A stretch of 64,000 nt of DNA, from assembly GCA_012927585.1 (NCBI GenBank), contig JABBOY010000022.1:124001-188000 (forward strand). The letters run 5' to 3'. A program made the position numbers and the translations under genes. Source of the stretch: Glaciimonas sp. Lineage in GTDB: Bacteria > Pseudomonadota > Gammaproteobacteria > Burkholderiales > Burkholderiaceae_D. Below the pieces are notes generated by a model. The model was not told where the DNA came from. It saw only the letters and a list, made by a program, of their open reading frames with translations, and did no database searches. This document shows, piece after piece, positions 8,784-16,961 of this stretch (position 1 is the stretch's first letter; each line of letters opens with the position of its first letter).

Positions 8784-9382
8784 ATTTCAATCAACTCAGC
8801 GTATTGCGCCCCGATCTGGCCTTCATTGCACATTGGATCAAGCCGAGCGCGCACATTCTCGACGTCGGTTGCGGCGATGGCGTGATGCTGGATTATTTGC
8901 AGACCGATAAAGAGTGCAGCGGCTACGGCATTGAAATCGCCGACGACAAGATTTTAGCCAGCACCCGGCGCGGCATCAACGTGATCCAGCAAGACATGGA
9001 AAACGGCTTGGCGATCTTTGCCGACAAAGCCTTCGATACCGTGTTGTGCCTGTCGTCGCTGCAGATGATGGTCAATGTGGAGGCCATCTTGCGCGACATT
9101 GCCCGGGTCGGGCGCGAAGCGATCGTCTCCTTTCCCAATTTCGCCTATTGGCCGCACCGCCTGGCCCTGATCGGCGGGCGCATGCCGGTTTCCAAATTGC
9201 TGCCATACGAATGGTATGACACCCCGAATATCCGTTGCGCCACTATTTATGACTTCGAAGCACTGGCCAACCAGGTCGGGCTGCAAGTAATCGAGTGCGT
9301 GGCGCTGCACGATGGCAAGCCGGTGACTTTCCTGCCCAACTGGCGCGGCAATCTGGCCGTGTTTCGGCTCCAGAAAAAGTGA
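8780..9382 (+). CDS. metW: Methionine biosynthesis protein MetW
   Basis: About 200 residues of the MetW family of SAM-dependent methyltransferase-like proteins. Visible are the SAM loop [15 protein letters not shown] near residue 30 and the MetW-specific [20 protein letters not shown] near residue 118. The ORF track starts at a GTG (8774), but ATG 8780 overlaps the metX stop as ATGA and fits the family N-terminus [12 protein letters not shown]. MetW is required with MetX for full homoserine acylation in several proteobacteria. Confidence 0.94.
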   Translation: MNFNQLSVLRPDLAFIAHWIKPSAHILDVGCGDGVMLDYLQTDKECSGYGIEIADDKILASTRRGINVIQQDMENGLAIFADKAFDTVLCLSSLQMMVNVEAILRDIARVGREAIVSFPNFAYWPHRLALIGGRMPVSKLLPYEWYDTPNIRCATIYDFEALANQVGLQVIECVALHDGKPVTFLPNWRGNLAVFRLQKK

Positions 9383-9386
9383 TTTC

Positions 9387-10649
9387 ATGACAGGCAAATC
9401 ACCGCCGGCCGCCGTTGGCTGGCATAGCTATCTCAATCGGCGCACGCTGATCTGCGTGTTCCTCGGCTTTAGCTCCGGCTTGCCGCTATTCATCCTACTT
9501 AGCCTGATGCAGGCCTGGCTGGCCAAATCGGGGCTGAACATCAAGACGCTCGGCTTGTTCGCGCTGGTGATGTTCCCCTACACATGGAAGTTCCTGTGGT
9601 CGCCGCTGATGGATCGCTACAGTTTCGGCTCGCTGGGCCGGCGCCGCAGCTGGATGGCATTCACGCAGACCGCGCTGTTCTTCGGCATCGGTGCGATGGG
9701 CATGCTCGACCCGCTGACGCAATTGCCGGCCATTGCCGCTGGCGCCGTGCTGGTGGCGTTCCTGTCGGCCAGCCAAGACATTGTGATCGATGCCTACCGG
9801 CGCGAAATTCTACCCGACAACGAGCAGGGATTGGGCAGCGCGGTGTATGTCAATGCCTACAAGGTAGCCGGCATGGTACCGGGCGCACTGTCGCTGATTC
9901 TGGCTGATTTGATGGCTTGGCAGCCGGTATTCTGGATCACTGCCGCCTTCATGTTGCCGGGCTTGGTCTGCACGCTGCTGATTCAAGAGCCAGTGGTATA
10001 TGGCACGCCGCCGAAAAACCTGCGCGAAGCGGTGCTGCTGCCGTTTCGCGAATTCATCCACCGCGACGGCTGGCGCGGCGCACTCTGGATACTCGGCTTC
10101 ATCTTCCTGTACAAGTTGGGCGACAGCATGGCCACTGCGCTGGCAACCAAATTCTATCTCGACCTCGGCTTTTCGATGACGCAGATTGGCGCAGTCGCTA
10201 AAACTACCGGATTTTGGGCCAGCATCGGCGGCGGCATCATCGGCGGCGTATGGATGGTACAACTCGGCATCAACCGTGGTTTGTGGGTTTTCGGTGTCGC
10301 GCAGGCAGTTGCGATTCTGGGCTTCGCCTGGCTGGCGCAGGCAGGGGCCAATGTCATCGTGCTGGCGGCCGTGATCGGTTTCGAGGCGTTCGGGGTCGGT
10401 CTCGGCACTGCAGCTTTCGTCGCCTACATCGCCAAGACCACCGATCCGCGCTACACCGCGACCCAGTTCGCATTGTTTACCAGTCTAGCCGCCGTGCCGC
10501 GTACTTTTATCAACGCCTCGGTCGGCTTCATCGTCAACGAGACCGGCTGGCTTTTGTTCTTCATCCTGTGTTTCGTGCTGGCGCTGCCCGGCATGTTGAT
10601 GCTGCCGCGCGTGGCGCCGTGGAACGGCGACCAGCCGAACCAGCCGTAA
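9387..10649 (+). CDS. ampG: AmpG-like MFS permease (muropeptide transporter family)
   Basis: A 420-residue major facilitator with about 12 membrane segments. The N-terminal region FLGFSSGLPLFILLSLMQAWL, the loop LMDRYSFGSLGRRRSW and the block ASQDIVIDAYRREIL are typical of AmpG, which imports anhydro-muropeptides for cell-wall recycling. It starts five bases after the metW stop and is probably co-transcribed, although function and neighbours are unrelated. Substrate is inferred from the family. Confidence 0.87.
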   Translation: MTGKSPPAAVGWHSYLNRRTLICVFLGFSSGLPLFILLSLMQAWLAKSGLNIKTLGLFALVMFPYTWKFLWSPLMDRYSFGSLGRRRSWMAFTQTALFFGIGAMGMLDPLTQLPAIAAGAVLVAFLSASQDIVIDAYRREILPDNEQGLGSAVYVNAYKVAGMVPGALSLILADLMAWQPVFWITAAFMLPGLVCTLLIQEPVVYGTPPKNLREAVLLPFREFIHRDGWRGALWILGFIFLYKLGDSMATALATKFYLDLGFSMTQIGAVAKTTGFWASIGGGIIGGVWMVQLGINRGLWVFGVAQAVAILGFAWLAQAGANVIVLAAVIGFEAFGVGLGTAAFVAYIAKTTDPRYTATQFALFTSLAAVPRTFINASVGFIVNETGWLLFFILCFVLALPGMLMLPRVAPWNGDQPNQP

Positions 10650-10998
10650 TCCGGTCAACCATAAACAACAGGAGTATGTCAAATAACATACTGTCTACCG
10701 CACATAATTTGTACATAAGAAAAAATACAACTTGTAGTATGTTTCCCTGTCAGCAAATTCTGAGTCTCCAGACTGGGCGTTTTTGCCGCTCATCCAACAT
10801 AGAACCGAAAAACTCTGCTGATGCGTAAATACGCCCAGAATCGGCAGACCCATATCTTTCGTGCCATATTGCAATATCTATATTTCCTCCATTAAAATAT
10901 TGTTATTATGAAAGATATTAAGCCCGCGTAGTGCATGGTCTACCGATATAGCCCAACCAGCGCTGAAACACAAGTTGATATAGAACACACCCAAGACG
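10650..10998. other. Noncoding gap before the HD-GYP gene, with inverted repeats
   Basis: No gene is visible. GTATGT-N6-ACATAC lies at 10674-10691 just after ampG. A wider repeat CTGGGCGT (10773) / ACGCCCAG (10831) could close a 66-nt structure. It does not resemble the c-di-GMP (GEMM) riboswitch consensus. Confidence 0.4.
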
Positions 10999-12261
10999 AT
11001 GAATACCTTCCAAAAGCGCACCGCTATCCGCATTGCTGCCGTCAGCGTTTTACTGGCAACTTTGGCCAGCCCCGTGGCATGGTTTGTCGCACGCGAAAGC
11101 GCGGAAGAAAGCATTGTTTCCCTGGCCATTGAAGAATCAGGCCGATTGCTGCATCACTTCGATGCAATCAATCTGGCCGGGCCGAATGCCGTTGAACATG
11201 CCTCCCTTGCGGCGAAAACTATTTCTGGCGGCTTGTTTGATATTGCTGAAATTTACGACCGCAGTGGCAGCAAGCTTGCCGAATCATTGACCAGAGAGGG
11301 CCATGCGGTTGAATCGTCGATACCCCGCCATGGCTCACCGAACTACACCGTGGCGTCATATCACAGCATCAAACTTCCTGCGGGGCTGTGGGTCTTGCGG
11401 GTTTTTGTACCCTTGCGCGATTCGGCCACAGATATGCGCTTGCCCATTACAGGCTATTTCGAGGGTGTGCGTATTGTGCCAACCTGGCAGCAAGAGCAAA
11501 TCTTCGCCAGCTCCCTGACCGTGGCGCTAATGGTCTGCCTGGCATCTTTGCTGTGCGGTGCGGCGCTGTATCCGGTCGTGATGCATCTGTCAGCGGACAA
11601 TGAACGCAAAGCGCGCGAGGTACTCGATTCCCATATTTCCATGATGGAAGCGCTCGGTCGGGCCATCGCCAAGCGTGACTCCGATACTGGTGCCCACAAT
11701 TATCGAGTCGCATGGATCGCCGCCAGCATTGCCGAGCGCATGGGCCTCAAGGGCAGTGCGATGCAAGCGCTGATTCTAGGCAGCTTTTTGCACGATGTGG
11801 GCAAAATCGGGATTCCCGATGCCATTCTGCTTAAGCCCGGCAAGCTCGACGATGCGGAATTCGTCATTATGCGCACCCACGTGGAACAGGGCGAGAGCAT
11901 TGTTAACGGCATCGGTTGGCTCAGTGGTGCCAGCGCAGTAGTAGCCGGCCATCACGAAAAATGGAACGGCTCCGGCTATCCGCGCAAACTCGCGGGCGAG
12001 GCGATACCGCTCGCGGCGCGTATTTTTGCCGTGGCCGATGTCTTTGATGCCCTTTGTTCAAAACGTCCCTACAAAGAGCCCATGGGCTTTGAGGCAACCA
12101 TGGCAATACTGGAGCAAGACACCGGGAGCCATTTCGATCCCTCGGTGATGGCGGTGTTCCGCACCATGGCGCTGCAGACTTTCAATCGCCTCGCCAATAT
12201 CAGCGAAAGCGATGCCCGACAACTCCTGGAAGACCGCGTGCGGCAGCACTTTGAACTCTAA
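10999..12261 (+). CDS. Membrane HD-GYP c-di-GMP phosphodiesterase
   Basis: A 420-residue protein with a membrane segment near residues 10-30, a periplasmic region of about 140 residues, a second membrane segment near 175-195 (SLTVALMVCLASLLCGAALY) and a cytoplasmic HD-GYP domain. The HD pair is in GSFLHDVGKIGIPDAIL near residue 266, and the GYP signature is in HHEKWNGSGYPRKLAGEAIPL near residue 320, both intact. Such proteins hydrolyse cyclic di-GMP. The periplasmic part has no named domain I recognise and probably senses an external signal. It is a single gene with its own upstream gap. Confidence 0.9.
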   Translation: MNTFQKRTAIRIAAVSVLLATLASPVAWFVARESAEESIVSLAIEESGRLLHHFDAINLAGPNAVEHASLAAKTISGGLFDIAEIYDRSGSKLAESLTREGHAVESSIPRHGSPNYTVASYHSIKLPAGLWVLRVFVPLRDSATDMRLPITGYFEGVRIVPTWQQEQIFASSLTVALMVCLASLLCGAALYPVVMHLSADNERKAREVLDSHISMMEALGRAIAKRDSDTGAHNYRVAWIAASIAERMGLKGSAMQALILGSFLHDVGKIGIPDAILLKPGKLDDAEFVIMRTHVEQGESIVNGIGWLSGASAVVAGHHEKWNGSGYPRKLAGEAIPLAARIFAVADVFDALCSKRPYKEPMGFEATMAILEQDTGSHFDPSVMAVFRTMALQTFNRLANISESDARQLLEDRVRQHFEL

Positions 12262-12425
12262 TTGGCGGTGCGCGTAGCCCAGGCTGCACGCCGCTATGTA
12301 CAACCAAGGCTTGGTCACGGTCTTTTTTCGACCAAGCTCCCGATCAACTTAAGCTGCTCCTGCTGGATTGCCAATAATTCACTCTACTGGCCTTCTCTGA
12401 ACTAATTAGCGATTAACTGAGGTTT

Positions 12426-12448
12426 CCAGGAAAATACGTATTTCCTTG
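12426..12448. promoter_or_regulatory. Palindrome upstream of the ydcH-like gene
   Basis: AAATACGTATTT is a perfect 12-base palindrome inside the longer imperfect CCAGGA...TCCTTGG. It lies about 95 bp before the gene and could bind a dimeric regulator. Confidence 0.3.
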
Positions 12449-12542
12449 GCGATTTACCGTAATTTTTGCCTTTTTTTGCACAATATTCAGGTTAAGATAG
12501 TGCTCAGAAAAACTATTTTTCCGATTCAACCAAGGAGCGAAA

Positions 12543-12791
12543 ATGCAAATAGAACACCATCCGTTGTCTGTAGAATTTCCAGAATTCAAGAATGAGATTC
12601 ACACATTAAAACTGGGCAACCCGCATTTTGCTAAATTGTTCGTTGAGTACGATGACACCGACAAGGCAATCAACCAGGCCGAGAATGGCGTAGAAAATCT
12701 GGCTGGCAATGCACTCGAAAATCTGAAAAAAGTACGCGTTACGCTGAAAGATCAACTGTTCCAATTGCTTCAGACTGAAGCCCAAGTTTAA
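12543..12791 (+). CDS. YdcH/DUF465 family small coiled-coil protein
   Basis: An 82-residue protein that begins MQIEHHPLSVEFPEFKNEIH and contains NPHFAKLFVEYDDTDKAI, the hallmark of the DUF465 family (E. coli YdcH). The second half is helical and charged (LKKVRVTLKDQLFQLL), as is usual. The function of the family is not established. A good AAGGAG ribosome site precedes ATG, and a strong terminator follows, so the gene is an independent transcript. Confidence 0.85.
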   Translation: MQIEHHPLSVEFPEFKNEIHTLKLGNPHFAKLFVEYDDTDKAINQAENGVENLAGNALENLKKVRVTLKDQLFQLLQTEAQV

Positions 12792-12872
12792 ATTAGGCTT
12801 TACGCGAAAACGGACATCTTTTCGCCAATTGGTTAACAAAATCAGTTGAAAATCTAAAAAAACAGAAAACAC

Positions 12873-12904
12873 AAGGGGAACCGAAAACGGTTCCCCTTTA
12901 TTTT
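12873..12904 (+). terminator. Rho-independent terminator after the ydcH-like gene
   Basis: Stem AAGGGGAACCG / CGGTTCCCCTT with loop AAAA, followed by TATTTT. Eleven perfect pairs. Confidence 0.92.
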
Positions 12905-13543
12905 GGGCCCGCTCTCAAATTAGTCTGAGTATAAGGCGGCGAATCATGTGGCGCCTCTGCTGAAATTCACGATGTCCTTGCATTCAAGCGCTCCCGTAGC
13001 CAATCCAGGCACCATTGCCGGCGGCTCCTTCTTGCCGGCGTTGGTTAAATCGCTCGGTGCCCAAATATCTTTGTGGCAAACCCACAAAATGGTGTGCAAT
13101 TTTACGGCTTGCTCGGACTTGCAGGCCGAATAGGTTCGACTTCGATTTGCGGCAGAGGCAATAGGCCGCCCCAACCTGCGGCGACAGACGCGATTGTTGG
13201 CGTAGTTTCAACTTGGATTCTTAATCGATTTTATTAACAACTTGCAAAAACCACTGGGCTTTTCCTTTGGCCGTTATTAAAGCCCATTTCTGGACGGATC
13301 ATTGTAAATAGCGGCTCTATCTGATTTGTATTGTGAAAATTGCGCAATGTTTATACGGATATTCCGCACTGATTTACTCGGCTATTGTTGCTCAATAGAA
13401 CCAAAACGCATAGTATCAAAATCGAATTTTTCATCATGGCCCTCACCAATGGCAAGGGCGAGAACTGCATTCCGAAAAATCAAACCTTTTTCGGGTTAGA
13501 GCCACATAGTCTGGCTTGACGTTTCACAATCAGGAGTACATGC
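12905..13543. other. Gene-poor gap before the EB_dh gene
   Basis: Overlapping short ORFs on both strands (for example 12948-13133 and 12944-13174) have no start context and no recognisable family. A short hairpin CCGAAAAA/TTTTTCGG lies at 13472-13494, 50 bp before the next start codon. The AT-rich part from 13200 probably holds the promoter of the following gene. Confidence 0.4.
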
Positions 13544-14977
13544 ATGAGTAATCAATTGCGGCGCAAGGGGATTCCTGTCGCTTTGGCTTTGTTTGCCGGC
13601 GGCTTGCTGCTGTCGTGGTTCACCCACGGTACCGGAGTGGTTCACGATGACCCCAAACGTAACATCAGCATTCCCAAGCAACTGACTGTGCCGTTGCAGG
13701 TGCAGGCCGCTTACAACGATACCAACATGTTTTTCCGCTACCGCTGGCCGGCAGAAAAACCCGGCATTTTTCATGATGTAGTGAAGTTCGAAGACGGCAA
13801 GTGGATCACCAAGGGTAAGGGGGTTCCTGGCTCGGAACCAGACGGATTGCAGGAAGATCGGGTAGCGATGATGCTGGACGACGGCAGCGTGCCGGAGTTC
13901 GCCCGTTATGGCGGTTACTTGGCGATTGGCGCAGGGATTGACACCTTCACCAAGCATGCAAGCAAGGAAGAGGTGGAGGCGCACCCCCATTTGGGCAAAA
14001 AACTCAAAGGGGATGTTGTCACCAAATCGCTGCCTGAAACCCGCACCGACATCAATAATTGGGCTAGCGTACAGCCTGAAGAAATCCTCAAGGCACAACG
14101 GGAAGCCGGTTATTTCCTCGACCTGTGGCATTGGCGCGCTCACCGTTCCAATCCGATCAATATGTCGGATGATCAGGTGATTGCCGAAGGACGCCTCGGC
14201 GACGCTGGCAAGAGTTCAGCCGGCAGCAATTGGGATAGTGAGAAAAAGCAACCGAAGCTAATGTTCAATGCGACTGTTACCGGTTACAAAGCCCTGAAAT
14301 GGGATGACGTCAAGCAAGGGAAAATTTCTCAGGACTCCACATATTTCCTGCGCGAAGGCGAGGCGGTACCCTTTGATCCGGCTGCCGGCTGGGTTAATGG
14401 CGACACGTTGCCAAAGCGCACTCTGCGCACCCCAGAAGGCTCTATGGCCGATATTGCGGTGCAAGGCAAGGGCCGCTGGGCCGACGGCTACTGGGATGTC
14501 ACGCTGTCACGCAAGCTCAATACCGGCCATCCGCTGGATGACAAAATTCTCAAGGATCAAGGCGCTTATGCTGTCGCATTTGCCATCCATCGCAATGCCA
14601 CGGGCGGTCGCTGGCACTATGTTTCGTTGCCCGCTTCCCTCGGCCTGGGACGTTCCGGCGATATCGTGGCGCAACGTTTTGCAGGTGATGCTCCGCAATG
14701 GAAGGATAAATGGTCAGACGTCGAACTGTTCTACCCAGGTCAAGTCGACTGGCCGCAGCTCAACAGCAAAAAACATGCGGGCGCCGAGTTCATCCGCAAA
14801 GGTCAGCCTGTGACTACCCACCACAGCGTCGCCCAACTCAAGCACTACGGCATTGAAGCCGAGTTTGCCGACGAAATCCGCCGCCAGTGGCTGTGGACTC
14901 TTTTAGCCGGCATCGCTTTGATCGCCGCCTTCGGCATCGCCCTTAACCAGTTACTCAAACGCAACCCAGGAGTTTGA
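13544..14977 (+). CDS. Membrane-anchored ethylbenzene-dehydrogenase-like haem-binding protein
   Basis: A 477-residue protein with an N-terminal membrane segment (residues 10-28), a large extracytoplasmic region and a C-terminal membrane helix (WLWTLLAGIALIAAFGIAL) with a short basic tail. The central region resembles the cytochrome c-552/DMSO reductase-type haem b domain (EB_dh): QVQAAYNDTNMFFRYRW, EDRVAMMLDDGSVPEF, DLWHWRAHRSNP and GYWDVTLSRKLNTGHPLDD. Such domains carry haem b in the gamma subunits of ethylbenzene and related dehydrogenases. No molybdoenzyme gene is near, so this is a solo version. The next gene starts two bases after the stop and is also a probable haem protein. Electron-transfer function is inference. 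Confidence 0.78.
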   Translation: MSNQLRRKGIPVALALFAGGLLLSWFTHGTGVVHDDPKRNISIPKQLTVPLQVQAAYNDTNMFFRYRWPAEKPGIFHDVVKFEDGKWITKGKGVPGSEPDGLQEDRVAMMLDDGSVPEFARYGGYLAIGAGIDTFTKHASKEEVEAHPHLGKKLKGDVVTKSLPETRTDINNWASVQPEEILKAQREAGYFLDLWHWRAHRSNPINMSDDQVIAEGRLGDAGKSSAGSNWDSEKKQPKLMFNATVTGYKALKWDDVKQGKISQDSTYFLREGEAVPFDPAAGWVNGDTLPKRTLRTPEGSMADIAVQGKGRWADGYWDVTLSRKLNTGHPLDDKILKDQGAYAVAFAIHRNATGGRWHYVSLPASLGLGRSGDIVAQRFAGDAPQWKDKWSDVELFYPGQVDWPQLNSKKHAGAEFIRKGQPVTTHHSVAQLKHYGIEAEFADEIRRQWLWTLLAGIALIAAFGIALNQLLKRNPGV

Positions 14978-14979
14978 CT

Positions 14980-15531
14980 ATGGCCCCATATCACGTCTTA
15001 ATGGTGCACTTTCCGATCGCTTTGTGGATGACGGCCACACTGGCAATTTTGTATCGCTCTTTTTCTGACAGCCCATTGGCTAAATCGGTAGACCATGCGC
15101 TTGTGCCCCTACTCAGCATCAGCCTGATCTTCGGCATCACCGCGTTTTCCATTGGTCTCATGGTGTGGCCGTGGGAAACCATTTCCGCCTCAGCCCTCGG
15201 GCGCAACCACGTGCTGACTGCGAGTTGGACGTTGGCGTACTGGGCAATAATCCTGTTTGTGCGTTGGCGTCGTGGCGAAGCAGTGTGGAACGGCATGACG
15301 CGCTGGATCACGGCCGGATTGGCACTGCTGGGCAGCGCGCTGCTAGGCATTACCGGAACGCTCGGCGGTCATTTGGTAGGTATCTATACCGAAGTGTCCG
15401 TCGCATTGCGTTTATTGGGTTGGGATGTCTACACCACCTACTACGTGCCGAATATGACCTTGGCAGCCCTCGTCGTCACTGTCGTGCTGTTACTTGCAAT
15501 TGGATTTTCGAGCCGCAGCAAGCCACAGTAA
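14980..15531 (+). CDS. DUF2231-like integral membrane protein, probable partner of the preceding haem protein
   Basis: About 183 residues with four or five membrane segments. Histidines sit at segment ends in VLMVHFPIALWM near residue 8, LGRNHVLTASWTL near residue 73 and GTLGGHLVGIYTE near residue 127, the pattern seen in DUF2231-type proteins suggested to bind haem. ATG 14980 follows AGGAG at good spacing; the track's TTG start is not needed. With a two-base gap from the EB_dh-like gene the two are surely co-expressed and may form one membrane redox complex. I do not know a characterised homologue. Confidence 0.68.
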   Translation: MAPYHVLMVHFPIALWMTATLAILYRSFSDSPLAKSVDHALVPLLSISLIFGITAFSIGLMVWPWETISASALGRNHVLTASWTLAYWAIILFVRWRRGEAVWNGMTRWITAGLALLGSALLGITGTLGGHLVGIYTEVSVALRLLGWDVYTTYYVPNMTLAALVVTVVLLLAIGFSSRSKPQ

Positions 15532-15555
15532 GTCGCGGTAAGCTGTTGTAAAGAG

Positions 15556-15633
15556 AAATAAGTGTACCGTTTGGGCGGTTCTGGCGGGATGTTATGCTGC
15601 CAGGGTCGCCCCAAATGCGACACTTATTTTTTT
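15556..15633 (+). terminator. Long terminator-like hairpin upstream of puuD
   Basis: AAATAAGTGT (15556) pairs with ACACTTATTT (15620), TTTGGGCG pairs with CGCCCCAAA further in, and CTGGC/GCCAG caps the structure; TTTTTTT follows. It lies 25 bp after the DUF2231-like gene and 44 bp before puuD, so it can end the first transcript or control puuD. Confidence 0.75.
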
Positions 15634-15676
15634 ATGCTTTTTGGGGATTTGCGCTGGCAATTAAAAAGGAGAATCC

Positions 15677-16876
15677 ATGGAAACCTTGTTGCTGGCGTAT
15701 GGCGTCGAATGGCTGAACCTGATCGTGCGCTGGCTGCACTTGATTGTCGGCATTGCCTGGATCGGCGCTTCGTTTTATTTCGTCTGGCTCGATAACACAA
15801 TACGGCCACCCAAGCCGGGTTCCGAGCTGGCCGGCAAGGGTGTATCGGGTGAGTTGTGGGCGGTGCATGGCGGCGGCTTTTACAATCCGCAAAAATATTT
15901 GGTCGCGCCCAAGGAACTGCCGCCCGAGTTGCACTGGTTCAAGTGGGAAGCGTATTCGACCTGGTTGTCGGGCTTTGCGCTACTGGTCATCGTGTACTAC
16001 TGCAATGCGTCGGCGATGATGATCGACAAGTCGGTGGCCGATTTGGCAAACTGGCAGGCGGTCGGTATTGGCCTGTCCACGCTGGTGGTGGGCTGGGTTG
16101 TGTATGACTTATTGTGCCGATCAAAGTTGGGCCGGCATGATCTCTGGTTTGGCATCGTGATGTTTGTTTTGATTGTCGCTGCAGCGTATTTTCTGTCCCA
16201 GTTTCTGAGTGGACGCGCTGCGTATATCCATGTCGGCGCGATGATCGGCACCATGATGGTGGGCAATGTGCTGCTGCTGATCATCCCCGGCCAGCGCAAG
16301 ATGGTGGATGCGATGCTGGCCGGCAAGACGCCCGACGCCATCCACGGCCAGAAGGCCAAACAGCGTAGTGTGCACAATAATTATTTCACGCTGCCGGTGC
16401 TGTTCATCATGGTCAGCAACCATTACGCGATGACTTACAACCACGCCTACAACTGGCTGGTGCTGGCAGCGATCATGGCGGCCGGCGTGCTGATCCGGCA
16501 CTTCTTCAATTTGCGCCATAAGGGCCGCATCGAGTGGCGTTATCCGGCGGCGGGCGTCGCAATTCTACTGGCGGTTGCGGTGGCGATTGCACCGAGGCCG
16601 GTTGCACCGAGTTCCACCACTGCCGATTTTGGGCGCGTGCAAGCCATCGTTGGCCTGCGTTGCGCCGGTTGTCATGCTACGCAACCGAGCCAGCCGAGTT
16701 TTGCCGCCGCACCGGCTGGTGTGCTACTGGATACGCCGGAATCAATCCGCCAAAACGCTGCCAGAATTTATCTGCAAGCGGTGCAACTGAAAGCGATGCC
16801 GTTGGGAAATATGACCAACATCACCGACGAGGAGCGCGCTGCGCTGGGTAGCTGGTTCATCGGCGGCGCAAGATAA
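15677..16876 (+). CDS. puuD: Urate hydroxylase PuuD with C-terminal cytochrome c domain
   Basis: A 399-residue protein of the PuuD family, an integral membrane urate oxidase that converts urate to 5-hydroxyisourate using a fused cytochrome. The first part has about eight or nine membrane segments and the family blocks VRWLHLIVGIAWIGASFYFV, AVHGGGFYNPQKYL and HWFKWEAYSTWLSGF. The C-terminal cytochrome c domain has the haem motif CAGCH (Cys329, Cys332, His333) and a likely methionine ligand in KAMPLGNMT. A clear AAAGGAG site precedes ATG. No other urate or allantoin genes are adjacent, so the rest of purine breakdown must be elsewhere. Confidence 0.93.
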   Translation: METLLLAYGVEWLNLIVRWLHLIVGIAWIGASFYFVWLDNTIRPPKPGSELAGKGVSGELWAVHGGGFYNPQKYLVAPKELPPELHWFKWEAYSTWLSGFALLVIVYYCNASAMMIDKSVADLANWQAVGIGLSTLVVGWVVYDLLCRSKLGRHDLWFGIVMFVLIVAAAYFLSQFLSGRAAYIHVGAMIGTMMVGNVLLLIIPGQRKMVDAMLAGKTPDAIHGQKAKQRSVHNNYFTLPVLFIMVSNHYAMTYNHAYNWLVLAAIMAAGVLIRHFFNLRHKGRIEWRYPAAGVAILLAVAVAIAPRPVAPSSTTADFGRVQAIVGLRCAGCHATQPSQPSFAAAPAGVLLDTPESIRQNAARIYLQAVQLKAMPLGNMTNITDEERAALGSWFIGGAR

Positions 16877-16880
16877 ATAA

Positions 16881-16933
16881 GTAGTGCAGGCCTCCGTGCC
16901 TGCAACCGATGCAGGCACGCAGGCCTGCACTAC
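16881..16933. repeat. REPIN-like palindrome (GTAG-headed inverted REP pair), type 1
   Basis: Two 24-base arms in inverted orientation, each starting with GTAG and containing the hairpin TGCAGGC...GCCTGCA, separated by five bases. The arms differ at one position. A GTAG head with a short hairpin is the signature of REP sequences mobilised by RAYT transposases. No T run follows, so it is not a typical terminator. Confidence 0.75.
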
Positions 16934-16961
16934 TAAACCCACATTAACCTGAACACACGCG

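Noticed and set aside
13128-13150. tRNA T-arm-like GGTTCGACTTC
   Set aside because: The flanking bases do not pair as a T stem and no cloverleaf can be built.
12944-13174. Short minus-strand ORF with protein-like C-terminus (DLTNAGKKEPPAMVPGLATG)
   Set aside because: No ribosome site, no known family, and the opposite strand has an equally long ORF; not enough to call a gene.
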